Below, piece by piece: positions 33,465-47,048 of a stretch of 64,000 bases of DNA. Origin of the DNA: Neofusicoccum parvum. Taxonomy: Eukaryota; Ascomycota; Dothideomycetes; Botryosphaeriales; Botryosphaeriaceae. The notes under the pieces are model-generated. The model was not told where the DNA came from and searched no databases. It worked only from the letters and a program-made list of their open reading frames with translations. The position numbers were made by a program, and so were the translations under genes. How positions within the stretch are numbered: the stretch's first letter is position 1; the number at the start of each line of letters is the position of its first letter. The DNA lies in contig CP087218.1 of assembly GCA_020912385.1 (NCBI GenBank), positions 124,001 through 188,000 of the forward strand. The letters run 5' to 3'.

Positions 33465-35886
33465 ATGTTCACCACCTTCGTGGGAGTCTCTCCCCGTGAA
33501 TCCGCCCAGAAGGGCGCCGCCGTCCCGGCTCCACGGCCCAAGAGGAGCCAGGTGCACCGCGCCTGCGACTGGTGCCGTCTAAACCGCGTCAAGTGCGACA
33601 ACAGCAGGCCGTGCCACAACTGCAAGCAGATCGACCGCCGGTGCAGCAACGACGGCCTGAACGAGTTTAGAAGTCTAGCTTCCGCCACCAAGTACGCCCT
33701 CGCACCTCGAACTTGCTCGACGACACGCTGACTTTCTCCAATGCAGAGAAGTCGAGCGATTACGCGCCCAGATCAGGGATTTTGAGAGGAGGCTCAAGGC
33801 AGCAAACGACGGCAACACTCCCACCCCCCCTCTGACCCCAGACAAGTCGCGTCTGCCGCTGGAGGACACGCTGGAGTACTACGAAGCACGGCCAACCACC
33901 TGGGAAGGCATACACATTGCGAGCGACTTCCAGTCGCAGAACGCCCACTACTACGGTCCATTCTCCACCCAGTTCTTCACGAAGCAGTTGGCGTTGTTTC
34001 TAGCCGCCGTCATGAACCAGCCACTTCTCGACATCGAGCCCTACTACGAAACCGGCGCAACATCAGTGCCGCTGGGCGGCCTGGCGTGTCTTTCTCTCGA
34101 GGACCACATCAACTGCGATTACCTGATGAAAATGCAGCAAGACTACCTTCTGGATCTGTTCTGGTCTCGTCAGCACGCCTGTTTCCCCTTGATTGAGCAG
34201 GCCGAGTTTCGGCGCCACTACGAGTCTCTTTGGTCCGAGTCGTCCATGGGAGTGGCGTTCAGGAAACCTTCGCCAATAGTGGACATTGTGCTCGCCCTGT
34301 GCATACAGTTCGGAGCCGCGCTGATACCCCGTGACGAGGCGAGCCGGTCAAGCCCGTCAGATGTCGAGGACACTCGGCTCGCGGGACGAATATACTTCCA
34401 GCGGTGCCACGCACTCCTAAACGAGGAGGGAAACACCACTTCTGTTACGGCCGTTCAATGCTACGTCTACAGCGTGATGTACCTCATTAATGCCGGTCTT
34501 ATGAACAGCGCCCAGGCCCTCTTGGCAACGGCCATCCAGACGGCGCACACCATCGGCCTGCACCATGAGCCGCCGGAGCACCTGATGGAACCGGAGAGGG
34601 AGCTTCGCCGGCGTCTGTGGTGGTCGCTCTACATTCTGGACAGCACGACGGGCATGTCGTTGGGCCGGCCGTGGCTCACGCAGTTGGTGTCGGCGTCTTG
34701 CCGGCTACCCAATGACTCGCTCGGCATCGCCCAGGCGCTTGGTCCGAGTTATGTTTCACCGACGCAGGACATCACTTGGCTGAGCTGCCATTCGCAGATA
34801 CTGCTGCTCGTAAACACAGTCCGCACGATCCATGCGGCTTTTTCGGATAAAAGCAACGACATAGTGAGCCAAGCCAGGACCAGAAGCTTCGGCAAAGACG
34901 GGCAGGCCAGGGAGAAATGCGCACGCTTTCTGTCTGATTGCATCAAGAAGCTCGGGACGTGGGCGCAGCAGGTTCCCAACGGCCTGAAGCTGCAGCGGCA
35001 AGGGAAAGGCGGCAGCTTCTCGACCGACCGCTCGCGGCTCGAGTTCGACTTCAGCGCGCCGGTGTGGCTCCAACGGCAGCGCCTCGTCCTCGAGCTGCGC
35101 TACCACAATTACGCCATGAACCTATACCGGCCCTTCATCTGCTTCTCCCCGACCTCGAGCTCGACATTCACCCCGCTTTCTGACAACAACGCAATCGCCT
35201 GCCTCAACCACGCCATCGCCATCACCAACATCATCTACCAGACCTTCATGGAAACGGACCTTCTCAACGGCCTGCACTGCGTCTTCAAGTACCAACAGAA
35301 CGCCGTCTTCACCGCTGTCGGCTACTCCTGCGCCTACCCCATCAGCCCTCCCGCCTCGTCGGCCCGGAAGGCGCTTGCGACAGCCATCTCCGTCTTCGAG
35401 CAATTCGGCGCCGGCTTCGCCCCTGCGAGCAACGCCATACACCTGACGCGCGAGCTCGCGGCAAAGGTTGATTTTGTCGTCAACAACGTTCGCAGCGGCT
35501 TTTCCACGTCTTCGCTGTCGAGGAAGTCGTCGTTTGCCACGGCAGCGCCGGCGTCGTCGTCGTCGGACCACCAGAGCCTTGCCTCCTCGCTATCAACCCT
35601 CGACACGGCGGCCATGTCGTCGTCGAATCCGAGCTCGACGCTCGGGTCCCCGCCGATGATGGAGCATGTGACGACCACCGGGATGGACAGCATGGCAGCG
35701 CTCGATCCTGTCACCACCGGGGCGGACCTGGACTCGCTATGGATGAGCATGGAGCCGGCTTCGGCGGTGGGGAATGTGGAGCAGCTGTGGAGCACGACGG
35801 CAGCGGCGGATGGATTTGGCATACGGGATTTTGACTTTCCATCGCACGGTCACGGCCATCCCCAGCATCATCAGTTCCAGTCATGA
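33465..35886 (+). CDS. Zn2Cys6 transcription factor (Fungal_trans type)
   Basis: Two exons, 33465-33691 and 33747-35886, with a 55-bp intron (GTACGC, branch GCTGAC, acceptor ATGCAG); 788 residues. The binuclear zinc cluster is HRACDWCRLNRVKCDNSRPC followed by HNCKQIDRRC, with six cysteines at 34, 37, 44, 50, 53 and 60 (CX2CX6CX5CX2CX6C). The splice joins SATK to EVERLRAQIRDFERRL, restoring the coiled-coil dimerisation element expected after the cluster. The middle homology region follows, including RRRLWWSLYILDSTTGMSLGRPW, the hallmark of Fungal_trans regulators. The C-terminus (about 670-788) is Ser/Ala/Met-rich and acidic, a likely activation region. Such proteins bind CGG/CCG half-sites in nuclear DNA, many in sugar and polysaccharide catabolism. 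The specific target pathway is not readable from sequence; an AraR/GalX-like role is only a guess. Confidence 0.9.
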
Positions 35887-36705
35887 TTGATGCATGTTCC
35901 ATTTGTGATTTTCCCTTTGTCCAGCGTAGATACCTTTCAGCGTCCAGCATTGTACACGCGCGTGCTCACGGGGCTGGAGTTTCCTTTCATCCATCTCCTC
36001 GGGCGGCATTTCAATCCTACTACGTACATACCAGACGGATCCTGCAGCTGTGTTGATGGCGAGTGGCCTAGTTTGAGTGCCGATCTCCGCAAGGGAAAGA
36101 GGCGGTATTTCGGCGCAAACGGTGGAGGGCTTTCCGGGCGAAGGTTATGCCAAGCAGTATAGCCACAGCAGAGGCATTTTAGCTGAGCCAAGAAGCGCAA
36201 ATGAATACGCATGCCGTCCAGCCTCGATCGCGCGATGGGAAAGGCGCAGTTCCGCGAGATCGGGACCCGCGATTGCTGACAGCCTCTTGGCGCAGCACAC
36301 AGCTGATTCGCTGCCCTTCTGGTCTAGCAGATGGCGCTTGGGTTCGGAGCCGACGGCCTGGTACCCACTGATAGCATGCTTACTGCGGGCCTGCCCTCCC
36401 ATCTATCTGCGTACCGCGTACTCGAGCCAGCTACACCGAGCTGCTGGGCATCGTGGTCGCCGCGACGGCTCAGCGGCGGCTGCTCCCGCCCGGTTCTCCC
36501 TTCCTTCCCGCACGCTTCCGCCGCATGAGCACGCCGGGCATGACGGGCAGCCAGGGGCCACGAGGCGGGCGCAGTCGCCGCACGACGAGGAGAGAGGTGT
36601 GGGCAGTGCGCTTGGCGGGAGCCCGCGGGAGCAGGCGACAGCGGCCACGAACGTCGTGGTCCTCGCCGCCTCCCACATTCCAGCCTCATTCTCTCTGCTT
36701 TCCCA

Positions 36706-36743
<38 letters not shown>

Positions 36744-39700
36744 CACGCATGCGAGGACCCGGCCCTCCTCTGCTCTGGCCCACCCCTTCCCCGCGGCGCC
36801 ATGGCCCTGCCACGCCTCCTCGCTAGCTAGCTAGCACAGCACCAGGTACACCCTGCACGTGCCGTGATAGCCGCTGAGCCGTCGCGGCTCGCCCACAGCC
36901 GTCCGCCGCTGACTTATCCGCCAACTGCCGAACCCGCGTTCGGCAACGCTCGCGCGCGCTCGCGCTCTCTCTCTCTCTCTGGCCGAGCGACCATCACCAT
37001 CTCGCGAGGCTCGGCTCGAATGAGGGGAAAGGGCTGATCAATGCAAAAAAATGGTCCCACCAGCTGGCCGCCGCCGCCGGATTGGCAGCGGCGAGGGGAG
37101 AAAAAAAGGCACACGCCGCCGATCAGGCAGGACGTTTGATGAACGCCCAGCGCGTGGGACGGTCTTTCCCGCGCAATCACTCGAGAGAAACCACCGCGCC
37201 ACGCGCTGATCTGCTTGGGAGGGGACGGGGGGGTGTGGGAGGGGACCTGGACACCGATCGGCCCTGTTTGGTCATTGTTGTCGTCGGCGTCTCGCTTTCG
37301 GGGCTTTGCTGAGCCCAGCGCTTCCCCTCTCCATTGGCTCGTCTTCTCTCTTTCGTCATCTCCGCGCCTTCCCTTTTCCCCCCTCCCCATCAACCGTCTT
37401 AATTTCTGCGATGACGTGAGGGGGGGGCGATGGGAACCGTTGTGCTAGGGTAGAATGAGGTAGGGCTAGGCGACTGCCGAACCGGTGAGCCAGCGAAGGG
37501 GAAACACCAACGTCCCGGGAAAAAGAGAGCCATTTTTTTTTCTTCTTCTATCAAATCGAAGAGTCGAGAAATTAAGCCACGTCGACGCCGGCGCGCTTCC
37601 CATCTGGCTCGCCGGTCCCCAGGCCTCCAGCCTTCAGAAGCAAGAAGAGCGAGAGGCAGGACGCCCTCCACGGCCCGGCTGCATCTCGAGTCATGCGCGT
37701 GCTGTGTTTCTGTTGCTCTTCGGCCCTGCCGACGCCTCCTACCTATCACAGCGGCAGGAGGGAAGGCGAAAGGACGGCGGACGAGGCTGTTGGCTTTCTT
37801 TTTTTTTTCACTGCTCGCGTTTGCGCCGCGGGCGATCGCTCTAGCGGCCGCGGCCACGGCCGCGGCCCCGAACGTTTGCTTTGCTGCACGAACGAACCGC
37901 GTCCCGCCGCCCGCGCCCCTTGTACCTACGTGCTAAGTGGCAACAGCCCCCCTTCGAACTAATGACTAGCTTTTTTGTTGGCTTTGCCTCGTTGGATAAA
38001 CTTGGAAGGATGCATGCACGCGGGCAAGGGAGAAAAAAAAACGCACGGGTGCGCATCGGCGCCCTGCTTGCGGTCCTGTTTTTGGCTCGTCGCAAAAGCG
38101 GCCCAGATGCTGCCCGCCTGTGCCCGCGGGTTGGTGGTCGTGGTGGTGAGCGGTTAGGTAGGCAGCTGTGGCGTTCCAAAAGCCGAGAAGCGCGTCACTT
38201 CGGGCTGCCGTGTATCCACTTATCCCATCGTCTTTCTCTGCCGTTGGTCGCCTGCCCTGCCGGCGGGAGTTCCGAGGTTCGGGCTCGAAGGGGGGGCACT
38301 TTTGTCGCGTGCGTACTTGCCTCGCGTCCGTCTCGGTTGGGAATATGGATGCGGGTTTAGGGCGCGGAAGAAGTCAGTTCCAGAACGTCGAGGGCAGGCG
38401 GATGCAGGGCTTTCGTTTCTTGTCTGGATCCAGGCGGTTCGGCTGCGCTGTTGCAATGGCTCGGTGTGGAGGCGGGTGCGCTGGCCCACGCAGCCAGGGG
38501 GGGAGGGTCCCGCCGGGTCGCTGGATGGCGGGCGGGCGGGCCTACCTGACCTCCGCACACGGCTGGCCCGGGGATTCTGGTTGTTCGGTTCAGGTCCCAT
38601 CTCGGAGACTTTGAGGCGGGGCTTCTCAGGTGTGGGTTGTGGTCATCTGAGCGGCGCTATGTCCGCGCCGTCGTGGCGCTGGCACTGCAGGGTCTTAGGC
38701 ATCGATCTGGTTCCGTCAGGGGGGAACTTGCTTCATGCACAGACTGCTGGTGCAGTTCCATGTTCAAGTAGCGTGTGCAGTGTCTGGATGATGAGCATTG
38801 CACGGGTGATGTTGACACGATGCGAATTGTAATGGTGTAGCAGGAATCGATAGTTGAGACCACAAGAGCCTCGCCTTCGCAAAGCCTAGAGCGGGGATAC
38901 GAGCTGTTCAAGGTACACAGATGCCTTAAGCGGTCCTTAACGAGTTTGGTTTTGATTTGCAGGTGCGATAAGCGTGCTCACGCATGGTACGCGACGATCT
39001 GGAGCACAGGGTTTCCGCAGGAACTAGACGTCTTCTCCTCGCGGTAGCCTTCCCGAACCAGAAAGCCATTCTCCTGATTAGGGTTTATAGTTGAACAACA
39101 GCGATATCAAAATAAAAGGCGTGTTATAGTCGTTTGCCACTGGATGTGCAAGTCTCATCCTCCCCCCAAACTCAACTGGCTAAATTCGTTCTGATCGCCC
39201 TCCGACGGAGCCCAACCAACTGTCCGCGCCCCTACCCATCCAAGTACGAGAAGTGTGTTACTCTGACACCGACGCGTATGCGGTCTGCCGATCGTCTGAG
39301 CTAAAAGAGCTTTCGTTCCTCGCACGAGTCCCACCTGTCTCGGGAGCGAGCAACGGGAAGTCGAGCGTCAACCCTCGCACGCCTCACCTCCGAATCTGTC
39401 CTCGTACATATGCCCGGCGAGGCGCTACAAACGCCACCAACAGCACGGATATTGAGGTCCCGATACCTCCGCGGATCTGAGATCAGAAGACATCTCCGAT
39501 GGAGGAGTGGGAAATCTTGATAAACCGTTCTGGTGGTGTGATATTTGCAAGGAGGCGAGTCAATCACGAGCTCGATGATAGACATCAGGTAGGGGCTTGT
39601 TGTATTGAGGGCATGCGGGATGGTTGGGCTCGCGGCACAATGGAGGGAGAGGGAAGGATGCTCGTCCCGAGGCACTGCTCTGCTTAGGGTGGCCGAGGCA

Positions 39701-42700
39701 CCAATCATCTTGGATGTCTCGGGTGAGCCGCGATCATGGGCTCCATGTGCATAGTCGGAGATCGTAGCGGCAATCGTGGCGGTGGGTTACAGACCCACGC
39801 TGCGGTCGAGGTTCAAGGACCAGAAAGGGGCTTCTGTGTCCGCATCGAGGTCAAACCCCCCGTCTTCTTGCGAGGAGAATCTTTATAGACCATCATCCTT
39901 ACGTCAAGTATGACCAGTGGGCGACATATCTACGAGTAGAGCTTCCACAGTCATTCCAACCGGATAAGGCGGCAGGAGTTGCCTTCCTCATGTTTCGGCA
40001 TGGATCTTCGCTCCTGCCTGGCTAGGTGTGTCACATCCGATGGGATCGGTCTAGGCCTCTGGAAATCCTTTTCCCCGGACAACTCACATTCACAAGCATA
40101 GAAGACTTGAAGCAAGGTCGAAATGCGGTCATAGTGCCCGGCCCTGCATCGTGGATTGTCCATGTTCCAGAAACTGGAAAAGCTGCGAGACGCTGTTGAT
40201 AAGAAGCCTCACTTTTAGACTGTGTCAGCGATCTGCTCCTCATCAGTCACTTTCCGTGAATCATCGGTCAGCTTTCAGGCAGTCTGTCTGCACGGCTGTT
40301 TTCTACAAAATGTCGCCTCTCATTATCCATAACTTTGCATATTGACTCTCTTCAGGGGCATGGCAACAACAGCTGGACGTAGACGAAAGTCTCAATGATC
40401 AGGCCAACGGTGTCAATTGGGCTGGCAAGAGAACAGAGGACGCAGTTTTTGATCTAACGGCCACTTCATCAATACGATCACTTGACCATTTTCCTTTTTG
40501 GTCGCCCATTCGCAATGTTTCTGATCTACCCGTTCGTCCCTATGCCTCATCACAATTCCCCATCATAATTCCCATCACCTTCCCGGGCTTTCCGACAATT
40601 CGATTTATCGCATAGACACATACTTTTATGCGCGGGCCGAATCAGCCGCAGACCGAACCTCGAGTCGAGGTCCCGGTGAGACAAAGGAGCCGGACCCCCC
40701 GGTCCACAACAGCCGAGAAACTCTAAAAGTTTAAACAACCCTGGATCGGCATTTGAACACCTTTGCGATTTTGTCTCGTGGCGCTCATGATGGCCAAACC
40801 TTGTCTGGAAACCTTATCGCAACGACTGTGGGGCAAAGAGGCGGCGGGCCAGCAATGCGTTCCCAAACCGGAGCATGAGCTGGATGCCACCTGTGCATGA
40901 CGGCCGCTCAACCACAAAGACGGACAACAGGAGCGATAGCCCATCGTTTGCACCATTTCACCTCATCGCCGACGGCTCTGTTCTTGCCTGCTCTTGGGAG
41001 TCCATTGCTATGTCCTTCCATCTTCGGGACTACACTTGCGGCTTCGGCCTTGAGACCGGACCCTCTCCAGCACTCGGCCCGGCTGCTGAGCTTCCAGCGC
41101 GAGCTCTAGGTACAGCGCGACTCTGGCATCGTTGATGTCGCGTAGAAGATGTCGATTATTCTGTTTCACCTGCAGGCTGCTACAACGCAGGACCGTTGGG
41201 TATCTGCGTATCAGCGGAGGCAATCACAGCTTACTTGGAGCTAATAGAACCTTCACCACATGTCGTCCCTATTAGGCAGAGCGAATGACGCTCGACGCAA
41301 GAGCTGCGAAGCTCTACTCAGGACGCACACTCCTGGACCCTAGCACACCTTCCAAGGTCATGCGCAAGATTTCAGTAACCATCTATAGGCAGATCAGGCA
41401 CGCAGGGAGTTGACGCCTTCGTCTAGCTGAGTGTGGCAGTTTGCTTATTGTACATTCCTGTCCAGGCTAACAACTCAACACCCCACACTACTCGCCCCGC
41501 CGAGTGGACGGGCAATTAGAAATTTACCAACCACCCGGCAGACCTGAGGCATGCAGCACCAGGGCCAAATAAGCCGATGGTATATGGAAGCCATCACCAG
41601 GCGGGGTTCTCCATCCTTACCTCGAGCTAGTATATTCCGACGTCTCCCAATAATGTGAAATACCCGAAAGACTGACCCGACGGAAATAGAGCTTGCAACA
41701 CCACGAACCCTCCCAAGACCCCATATCGAACCCTCACCAATCCCGAGTTTCCGTCGTAGCAGCAGCGTTGAGCCGAACCTCATTTCCACGGATAAAGCGG
41801 ACGCGTCGTCTCTCAGCGAGCTTGGACGGAACTCGGCAAACCGCACCAACCTCGAACGTCGCGGACTTTTCTCGACAGAAGGCCGAAATTACATTATTAC
41901 ACGGGGGGGACATTCGCGCTTGCGGAGCGAAGGGCAGAGTTCGGAAGCAGCTGGCGGCGCGTCGTGACGAATCCGAGTCCGAGGTAGCGAAGCCTCTCGT
42001 TCGTCTGGGCAGAGGAAGCGGCACTCGTGCATGGGAATACACGCCGGAGCTTTGTGGCCACCTGAGAGTGCGATCGGCTCCGCATGTCAAGGAGCCTGCC
42101 CTCGTCGTCGGCAGCCGGCACCTTTTCGAACAACGAAAGACTCAGCGCTGGAACGGCACCGGCCAAGTCTTCCGAGCAGACGAAATTGCCCTGCCACCAC
42201 AGGCCGCAAGCCCCTGGCACGGCGCTTCCCAGCGATGTCAGAAGTGCCTGCGGCAGCCGGCACGGCGAACGGCAGCACTCGAAGCTCAGGGCCCCACCAA
42301 ACCCTGTCCCGTCTTACCCGAGCTTAACCTGGTTTAAGCAATCACAAGCTTTGCGGTGGATCCTGGGCTAGCCCTGCAAAGGGAATACATGGTTGGCAGG
42401 CGGGGGCTTTGGATGTTTGCAAACGCTGCTGAGACCGCAGCGGGGCCAGAGGGTATTGCGTGTCGGTCCGAGCCGAGAATGCAGAGACACGCGGGATATC
42501 TCTGAATGGACATGTAAGCCTACGGACAAGAGTTGTAGCAGACCAGAGGCTTGCGTTGGGCTGTGGCGAGCCTGTGGAATTTCTCCGGCCGGGCAGCACT
42601 TCGAAACAGACTTTTCTCATGGGAGAAGAGCTTGCGTTGCCGTTCATGCGCTGGGTGGTGTTTATTGCAAGGAGCATGCGTTGAGAGATGCTGAAACGTA

Positions 42701-44261
42701 AACGGGCTGTTTCCGACTTAGTGCGGCGAGCGTTCGGCATCGCAGATCCGTTTCTGAATGCCGGTTTAACCGGGTTGCTGCGCATCGCCGTCTGGTCAAA
42801 CTCAACTCTCTCCCCCTTCCACTTCCATAGAGCCAAGAAAGCCAAGAGGAGGTTCTGTTCACCATCCTGAGCCGTGCCGTCAGCACCAGTCGATTTCATA
42901 TCCAACAGTCCAACACTTCCAGCAAAGAGCCTGAAGATGTCACATCATCAACCACACTTTAGACGTGTAGGGAGACAGCAAAGAAAAACATCTTCTGTGG
43001 AAAATGAATCTGAAAGGTAAGTGCGTTCCCTTGGCAAGAAAGATGTTCAAAGAAAGAACTTAAGAAGAACTAAACATAACCAGAATCATGTCCAGACTGT
43101 CTCGCTGGCCTTCATCTTGACTCATCACAAGCCTGGGAGCGTCTTCAAATGGGACCCTTTCGAGAATGCGGCAATCCAGGTCCTGGATGAAACCGGACTG
43201 CTGGTAATCCTGAGCGGCTCTACTTGATGATATGGAAAATGAGGTAAACCAGATTGACGTTACTTCATTCACCTCTGCCAAAAAGCGGAGAGGAACTGGT
43301 GCAGTCCCCTTTCTAAAAATCTGTGAAATGAAGCTAACTGCTAAGGTGCGTAGGTGAAGAAGGTGAAAGGACCGGCAGATATTCTTCGAGAGGAGGTGTC
43401 TGCATCTTGACTCACCGACTCCATTCCTACGTGGCTATCTCCAGGTGTCTGAGCGGGAAAGAAAGAAAAGAAAGGACAAGCAATCACGGTTCTTGGCGGT
43501 TTCAGTCGATTCTGAGCATGCCACCCGAGCATGCCACCAGAACTCTCAGTTCGAGTGCGGGTCCTGTCGGTGAACATCTGGAGGTTGCCATGGACGAAGG
43601 CTCGGGCAGAGAATTCCTTGGCCATGCGGATCTTCGAGCTGATAACGTCTTGCTGGGCGTTGACAGCTAATCCACGGAATCCACCATGGTGCTCGGTCTT
43701 CTGTGAGTCGACTGCTCCTTGACCAGACAGCTGTTCCACCGCCTCACCTCCAGGACAATCCAGAAGGGTCCAGATCTGGGTGCTCCAGCTGCCAGCTCAA
43801 AGATGGTCCGCGCTCGCATCCCGAGACAGCGGTAGTCGTGGAGACAGTTCTCGCGTCGCGAATCGCGTCAACTACACGCGCTCGCACGTGCGCTCGCCCG
43901 GAAACGGCAATCCGAAAAACACCGCAGATTTCCCGCTTATCAATTTTTTTCCTCGCGCCCGCCATCCACCCCGCTGTTTTCTCTTATCTTCGGGCAGGGT
44001 GACCCTTCTCCGGCGCCACTGTTGAGGTCAGCAAGCAAAAGTATGAGAAATCTGAAATCTCTGCCTTCTCACCGGTGCACTCACCGCTGTGGAGGGTGGC
44101 GGGCACCTGTCCACTTAAATATGGCAGCCCTGATCAACGACCTCGGTCTTCCCCTCACTTCAGGTCCCCAGTTCCCCTCCCGCTCCCCAGTTCAGCCTGT
44201 TCTGCAGAGATCACCTGCTGTGCCCTGAGTCGCTGTAGCTGCTGCACCGTTCTCGGTCCAC
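35887..44261. other. 8.4 kb gene-poor region
   Basis: The longest gap in the window, between the Zn2Cys6 regulator and the sugar transporter. The stretch 36.2-38.7 kb is GC-rich with CT-dinucleotide tracts (36709-36740 and 36965-36980), a GCTAGCTAGCTAGC run near 36822 and clustered GGCCGCGG words near 37850. The stretch 38.8-44 kb is more balanced. Overlapping frames of up to about 214 codons exist on both strands, but none has a recognisable domain, signal peptide or splice-supported extension. It may hold long regulatory DNA or noncoding RNA; nothing in the sequence proves this. A weak TATA-like TTAAATATGG lies near 44114, about 145 bp upstream of the transporter ATG. Confidence 0.55.
36709..36740. 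repeat. (CT)16 microsatellite
   Basis: An uninterrupted 32-bp CT dinucleotide run; a second 16-bp CT run is at 36965-36980. Simple-sequence tracts in a noncoding GC-rich stretch. Confidence 0.9.
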
Positions 44262-45947
44262 ATGATGACTGTCGTTCCGCCTGAGACCAAGGGCCTCCGT
44301 GCCCGCGTCCCGCTCTACGTCAGGGTCTCGATCCTGATGATCATGGGCGGCATGCTCTTCGGGTAAGTCGACTGCAACCTTGCCAACCGCAGGCATGGGC
44401 TCACGACAGCAGACTGGACACCGGCACCATAGGCCCGGTGACGGCCATGTCGTCGTTTGAGGCGTCGTTCGGCTCCTTCTCCGCCACCATCCACGGCGTG
44501 GTCGTGTCGTCGATTCTCATCCCGGCCGCGCTGTCGTCGCTCATCACGGGCAACGTCGCGGATCTGTACGGCCGCCCGCGGACCATCATGTTCGGCGCCG
44601 CCGTCTTCGGCATCGGCGCCGCCATCGAGGCCGCCTCCAACAACCTGGGCGCCTTCATCGCCGGCCGGGTCATCACCGGCATCGGCGAGGGATTCTTCCT
44701 CAGCGTGCTGGTCGTGTACGTGTGCGAGATATCCCCGGCCAAGAGGCGAGGCCCGCTGGCGTCGCTGCCGCAGTTTGGCACCACCATCGGCATCGCCGCC
44801 GGCTACTTCATCGCCTACGGCACGTCGACCATCGACTCCTCCGCCTCTTGGAGAGTGCCGCTGGCCTTCCAGTCCTTCATGGCGCTGTCGTTTGCTGTTT
44901 CCTGCACGCTGGTGCCCCCCTCCCCGCGATGGCTGCTGGCCAAGGGCAGGGCTAAGGAGGCGGCGCAGACCTTGGCTCGTCTTGGGATCCCGTCGTCCGA
45001 GCTGGATGAGAGCTTCCAGGTCAGCACGGAGCCGGAGCCGGAGCCGGACGCCCAAGACGCTCAGCCGACCCTGCGTGAGAACATCCGTGCCACCTTCAGA
45101 GACCTCATGAAAGCGTTTGCGCCCGGCGTCCGCAAGAGGACGTTCCTGGGCTGCTTCATCATGGGAATGCAGCAGTTGGCGGGCATCGACGGCGTCCTCT
45201 ACTATGCTCCGTTGCTGTTCACCCAGGCCGGCTTGTCATCTGAGCAGGCCAGCTTCCTCGCGTCGGGTGTTTCTGCACTAGTGATCTTCGCCACGACCAT
45301 TCCAGCCATGTCCTTTGCCGATCACCTGGGAAGACGGCCGTCTACCATCTACGGCGGACTGGGTCTGGCGGGCACCATGTTTCTGATCGGATCGTTGTAT
45401 GCTTCCAACAGTGTCCATGGGGACCACGGCGCTGGTCGATGGGTGGTGATTGTGACGATTTACCTGTTCGCAATCATCTTCAGCGGGTCGTGGGCCATTG
45501 CCTTCAAGGTGTACGCCAGCGAGATCCAGCCCATAGAGACGAGGGCGAGCGCGTCGAGTCTTGCGCAGAGCACCAACTGGGTAAGTCACCGTCCAGCCCC
45601 TGGAAGAGACATGTGTTCATACTCACGCCATGCAGTTCGCGAACTTCGTCGTTGCACTCACGACGCCTGTCTTCCTGGCGCACTCGTCGTACGGGGTGTA
45701 CTTCTTCTTCGGCGCGTGCTCGCTCTTCACGGTGGTGGTGTGCGCAGTCGCGATGCCGGAAACGCGCGGCCGCACTCTGGAGACCATCGACGCGTCCTTC
45801 GACCACCACGCCTGGCTCGGCACCAAGAGCCGGCCCCCTTCCCAGGCGCCACCAACGCCGGCTGTCGGCAGCGAGACGAACTCGGTGGTGATGCAGGTCG
45901 TCACTCCGAAACAGGATGGCAACGCCCTGCCAAGCAGCACCGCGTGA
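44262..45947 (+). CDS. MFS sugar transporter
   Basis: Three exons, 44262-44362, 44413-45580 and 45636-45947, with introns of 50 bp (GTAAGT) and 55 bp (GTAAGT...ATGCAG); total 1581 nt, 526 residues. Exon 1 encodes MIMGGMLFG and the join gives FGLDTGTIGPV, the first-helix motif of the sugar porter family. Other signatures are GNVADLYGRPR, GRVITGIGEGFFLSV with EISPAKRRG, the mid-protein GMQQLAGIDGVLYYAP, DHLGRRPS and the C-terminal PETRGRTLETID. Twelve transmembrane helices are expected, with both ends cytoplasmic. Two adjacent ATGs (44262, 44265) could start translation. It lies 1.1 kb upstream of a pectate lyase on the same strand, so uptake of a pectin-derived or other hexose/pentose/acid is plausible but not shown; quinate-type permeases have the same signatures. 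Confidence 0.9.
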
Positions 45948-47048
45948 AGCGACAACACCTGCTTGGTGGCAATTCCGGCGGTCGGATGCGCAAGAGGACC
46001 TGCCTACGGGTCGGTCGGCACGGAGCGGGCGTCAAGCAAAAGCAGCGTCCGGCAAGCCAAGGACGGCAAATTAATGGTGCGATGGAGCCCCCGTGCTTGC
46101 GACGACGACGCCCATTCTGGAAGCACTCCAGGCCCCTCGCTGCGAAGAATAGCAACGGACGATCGCCGGCACAACCGGACGGACACGCGCCCTGCCCGCC
46201 GCGCGCTGGCCCAAACGTGGATCGGTTCGGAGCCGATGAGCTTGGTGGGCGAGATCGAGAGCTTGACTGCCAGCAGACGCGGTTCCCAGGCGGCCTGACC
46301 CCTCGCGGCGGGCACAGATGCACGGCAGGACGACCCGGTCGACACCGGCCAAGGGGCGGCTCCCGGGCTGGGATTGCGTATGCGTGCAGCGGCAGGCGGG
46401 AAACACAAAGCTTGGCGGTCTCAAGACGCGCCGCGCAGCAACGGGCACGCTGCGTGCTCCTGTTTCAATCGCTTAGCGAGCGGGGCGCCAAGCCGTCGCC
46501 GCCTGCAAACAGCGCCGACCCCGGGCTGCCAAGACGGCTGACCCCCCAGCTCAATCTACGATGCACTCTTTCGGGCTCTACATTTCTCCACAACTCGCGG
46601 CCCTGTTTCAAGTCGTTCCCGGCCAGCTCACGCCCGGTGCGCCGCTAATTTCGGTGCGCGTTTCGATCCTGCCGCTGTCCCACCTGGCGCGAAACGTCGC
46701 CCTGATGTCGACTTGCCCCCAGTTGCCCGCCGGCCCGCCAATCGAACGCAGCCTCCGCCAACGCGGTGACTGGCTGCGTCTCCGTGTTGGGATGCTCCCC
46801 TGCTGCCTTCGTGGGCCGTCCAAACCGAACGACTTTTCTCCGTCGGCGGCGGTTCCCGCAATCCCGTATAAAGGTGCCACATGCTCCGTCCATGGCAACA
46901 TCAAGTCCACCTTCACCTTCAGTCTTTCTCTATTTAACGCGTTGACTCGCACATTCTTTGACAGCCATCAGCCTGCTGAGCACGCTTGACCAGTCCTTCA
47001 CTCCATCACTTTCCGTTGAAAACAACAAAAACACCACAGTCCATCACC
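45948..47048. other. Intergenic, pectate lyase promoter
   Basis: 1.1 kb between tandem genes. The frame of transporter exon 2 stays open to 46648 if intron 2 is ignored, but that extension is Arg/Pro/Ala-rich and not protein-like. Contains the TATA box at 46867. Confidence 0.6.
46867..46873 (+). promoter_or_regulatory. TATA box of the pectate lyase gene
   Basis: TATAAAG, 182 bp upstream of the ATG at 47049, correctly oriented. CT-rich and adenine-rich leader sequence follows it, ending in a good start context (CACCATGAA). Confidence 0.6.

Noticed and set aside
41693..42337. 214-codon plus-strand frame in the gene desert
   Set aside because: Arg/Ser/Ala-rich, no domain, overlapped by several frames on the other strand.
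44438..46648. 736-codon plus-strand frame continuing past the sugar transporter
   Set aside because: It arises by reading through intron 2 (45581-45635). Splicing restores the PETRGRTLE signature and a normal C-terminus at 45947, whereas the read-through part is Arg/Pro-rich.
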